NCBI RefSeq assembly: GCF_000155675.2
Contig: NC_020911.1
Coordinates: 1,292,501-1,356,500, forward strand
DNA: 64,000 bases
DNA from: Octadecabacter antarcticus 307
GTDB lineage: Bacteria > Pseudomonadota > Alphaproteobacteria > Rhodobacterales > Rhodobacteraceae
Reading direction: 5' to 3'
The notes under the pieces were generated by a model, which made no database searches, was not told the origin of the DNA, and worked only from the letters and a program-made list of their open reading frames with translations. Both the position numbers and the translations under genes were made by a program. The stretch's first letter is position 1, and each line of letters begins with the position of its first letter. Shown here one piece after another: positions 61,890 to 64,000 of this stretch.

Positions 61890-62483
61890 GGCTGTGTGAA
61901 AACTCTCCCAATTTTTCCGATTTATGCTATAATTTCCGTACACCGTATGGAGGTCATTCATGGCGCATTTCATCGAAGGTTTAGACCGTCAGCAGACGAT
62001 GTTGCTTCCTGAACACCTCGACGATTATGTTGATGAGAATAGCCACGTCCGCGCCATTGATGCTTTTGCCGACATGCTTGATTTGGCGGTTCTTGGCTTC
62101 AGCGCGCAACCTGCCGCGACGGGTCGGCCTGGTTATCATCCGGGGCTGATGCTGCGGATTTATCTCTACGGATACCTCAATCAAGTGCAGTCGTCGCGAC
62201 GTTTGGAACGTGAGTGCGGGCGCAATCTGGAGCTCATTTGGCTGACGGGTCGGTTGAGGCCAGACTTCAAGACGATTGCGGATTTTCGGAAAGATAACGG
62301 GCCCGCGATCCGCAAAGTATGCCAGCAGTTCGTCGCCCTTTGTCGCAACATGGATCTACTTGATGGGGACGTGGTCGCCATCGATGGCAGCCGCTTCAAG
62401 GCCGTGAACTCTAAGGCCAAAAATTACACGCGCGGCAAGTTGCGCCAGAAGTTGGGCGAGGTCGACAAAGCAATTGAGCGTTG

Positions 62484-63650
62484 AAGGCTTATCCCCTTTG
62501 CTCCGGCGGCACCTGATGTAGTGTGAAGCGGCTTGCCAATCTACAATGTTCTTGTATTGTTCTACCCATGCCAGCCAGATGGAAAAACGACAAACCCATG
62601 TCCCGCCCGGCGTTCGACGCCAGGTTTTCTGATGAGGAAGCGTGTTCGCATTATCTGGCGGAACATCGTTGGCCTGAGGGCTTTGTGTGTCCTTCCTGTG
62701 GCACCTGCAAGGGCTGGCCGTTAAAGCGAAATCGCGCGACTTGGGAATGTGCCGGTTGCGCACGGCAGACATCCGTGACGGCTGGCACGGTGATGCACAG
62801 CAGCCATTTGCCGTTGCGAATTTGGTTTCTTGCCGCGCACATCATCACCAGCCATTCCAACGGCATGTCAGCGCTGCAACTTCAGGCGCAACTTGGCCTT
62901 GGCAGCTACAAGACGGCGTGGCTCCTCTTGCAAAAGCTGCGGCGGTCGATGGTCAACCCTGACCGCAACCCCCTGAAAGACCTTGTCGAGATCGATGAAA
63001 CAGAGATTCCGTTCCGGTCCCGGCATGATCCCGAGGACCGGCCAAAGGGTGGGCGGAGCCCGGTCGGAAAGATGTTTGTCGTCTGCGCCGTCGAGTTATC
63101 AAGAGACGGACATCCGCGCCGTATCAGGATGAAACACATTCCCGACGGCGCATCAAAGACGCTACACGGGTTCATTGGTCAGGCTGTAGAGCCTGGCGCT
63201 CACGTCATCACGGATGGCTGGCTAGGTTACGAAAATCCCCCTGCAAACACGCATGAGGCGAAGGTCGTCAGCGGCAAGAAGGCACATGACATACTCCACT
63301 GGGTCCACCGCGTGTTCTCCAACCTAAAAACGTGGGCAAAAGGCGTCTTCCACGGCCTCAGAAAATGCCATCTGCAACGCTATCTCGACGAATTTGTGTT
63401 CCGCTGGAACCGACGGCGACACATGCGAAGCGCCTTCGACACGCTGCTGGGGATCGGTGTTGGTATTGGCCCAGCGACATATCGTGATTTTGTTGAACAG
63501 CGCGCCTGAAGGCCCTTGTTCACGGCAAAAGCCACGCCCCATAAACCCACCAGATGTTACAAACTGATCCGATCCGCCTCTCAAGCCACAAGGGCGAGGT
63601 TCTGCGCCGCGTCAACATGTGGGGCAACCGGACTAAAAGGGATAAGCCTT
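62484..63650 (+). mobile_element. IS1595-family element, copy D (intact)
   Basis: Ends AAGGCTTATCCC and GGGATAAGCCTT; flanked by TGAGCGTT on both sides (a ninth base differs, G versus A). Confidence 0.93.
62523..63509 (+). CDS. IS1595-family transposase, 328 aa, intact
   Basis: Protein identical to the copy at 56994-57980, with the same zinc ribbon and DDE residues. Two identical intact copies beside two older, broken ones show separate waves of movement. Confidence 0.95.
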   Translation: MKRLANLQCSCIVLPMPARWKNDKPMSRPAFDARFSDEEACSHYLAEHRWPEGFVCPSCGTCKGWPLKRNRATWECAGCARQTSVTAGTVMHSSHLPLRIWFLAAHIITSHSNGMSALQLQAQLGLGSYKTAWLLLQKLRRSMVNPDRNPLKDLVEIDETEIPFRSRHDPEDRPKGGRSPVGKMFVVCAVELSRDGHPRRIRMKHIPDGASKTLHGFIGQAVEPGAHVITDGWLGYENPPANTHEAKVVSGKKAHDILHWVHRVFSNLKTWAKGVFHGLRKCHLQRYLDEFVFRWNRRRHMRSAFDTLLGIGVGIGPATYRDFVEQRA

Positions 63651-64000
63651 TGAGCGTTATTTGGGCGAGTTGGACCGTGCCGATGAGGTCTTCGAGCAGA
63701 CTGGCACGGTGCTGCCAGAAGCCCGCATGGAACGCACCCTGCGAAAGCTGGAACATCTGCAAAAGGAGGCCTTGCGTTACAGATCGATTGAACAGCGGAT
63801 GGATGAGACTGGAGAAACGCAGGTCTCATTCAGCGACCCAGACGCCAGATCAATGGCAACAACAGCGCGGATGCCACGTATTGTTGGCTATAATGTTCAA
63901 ACGGCTGTCGAGGCTGATAACCATCTCATCGTTGCGCACGAAGTCACGATGCTTGGGTTTGACCGGGATGCTTTGTCGATGATGGCGGCGGCAGCGAACG

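Larger units (their letters stand above)
61890..64000 (+). mobile_element. IS1182-family element split by IS1595, continues past window
   Basis: Left terminus GGCTGTGTGAAAACTCTCCC at about 61890, followed by a transposase gene. Interrupted at 62484-63650 by IS1595 copy D. Confidence 0.85.
61960..64000 (+). pseudogene. IS1182-family transposase, split, 3' end outside window
   Basis: Coding parts 61960-62483 and from about 63659 on. DUF772-type start MAHFIEGLDRQQTMLLPEHL, then GRPGYHPGLMLRIYLYGYLN, FKTIADFRKDNGPAIRKVCQ and VVAIDGSRFKAVNSKAKNYT (first Asp). Removing the IS joins KAIER to YLGELDRADEVFEQTGTV, then SFSDPDARSMATTARMPRIV and YNVQTAVEADNHLIVAHEVT, ending at the window edge. Confidence 0.92.

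Overview
The window looks like a chromosomal stretch of a marine Rhodobacteraceae (Roseobacter-clade) alphaproteobacterium. The evidence is base composition and codon use, RTX/Hint surface proteins, a stand-alone molybdopterin-domain protein beside a hybrid kinase, and tRNA-anchored islands. The very heavy insertion-sequence (IS) load recalls polar genera such as Octadecabacter, but that genus is a guess. About a third of the window is IS DNA.

Left end (1-1.8 kb): the 5' part of a PhzF-family gene, an unrecognised gene, and tRNA-Thr(TGT). The tRNA 3' half (52 bp) is repeated at 14.04 kb, and a shorter copy lies at 23.96 kb. These bound two tandem islands. Island 1 (1.8-14.1 kb) has a tyrosine integrase, an AlpA-like regulator, a four-unit 22-bp repeat array, a chain of small coupled genes, a replication-like gene and a lone terminase small subunit, with no capsid or tail genes. 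That resembles a phage satellite (PICI-like). Its cargo is a proteasome-like Ntn hydrolase with a small partner, and a reverse transcriptase coupled to an autotransporter. Island 2 (14.1-24.0 kb) has an integrase apparently split at an A_AAA_AAG slippery site, a primase/helicase, an HNH protein, a complete IS21 element and an SGNH acyltransferase. A third set of small phage-like genes follows at 24.2-25.6 kb.

Middle (25.6-37.7 kb): an IS graveyard (IS21, IS1595, IS3, IS110, IS481, IS5, IS256) with an H-type lectin gene and an RTX protein between the wreckage. At 33.9-37.7 kb an IS5 sits inside an IS3 inside an IS256.

Right-centre (37.9-54.3 kb): a leftward, tightly coupled envelope-polysaccharide operon. 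It encodes a PP2C response regulator, STAS protein, RsbW-like kinase, DUF3131 protein, acyltransferase, cellulose-synthase-like GT2, second DUF3131 protein and a PG-binding protein. A LuxR-type regulator lies upstream. Across an IS5 and an IS1595, galU, a molybdopterin-domain protein and a hybrid histidine kinase run rightward. I infer that galU supplies UDP-glucose, GT2 polymerises it, the DUF3131 and acyltransferase proteins modify it, and the partner-switching module controls the process.

Right end (54.3-64 kb): IS256 and IS481 fragments, an RTX-Hint gene split by an intact IS1595, an IS5 remnant, and an IS1182 split by another IS1595.

The most unusual signal is a family of about 39-42 bp hairpin insertions. 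There are seven copies with six different sequences, all inside transposase genes of three IS types. Each has conserved ends (CCCTCTC and CTGCCGGGCA) around a stem whose sequence differs from copy to copy but stays self-complementary. Removing them restores the expected protein, and one is carried in-frame by two nearly identical IS5 copies.
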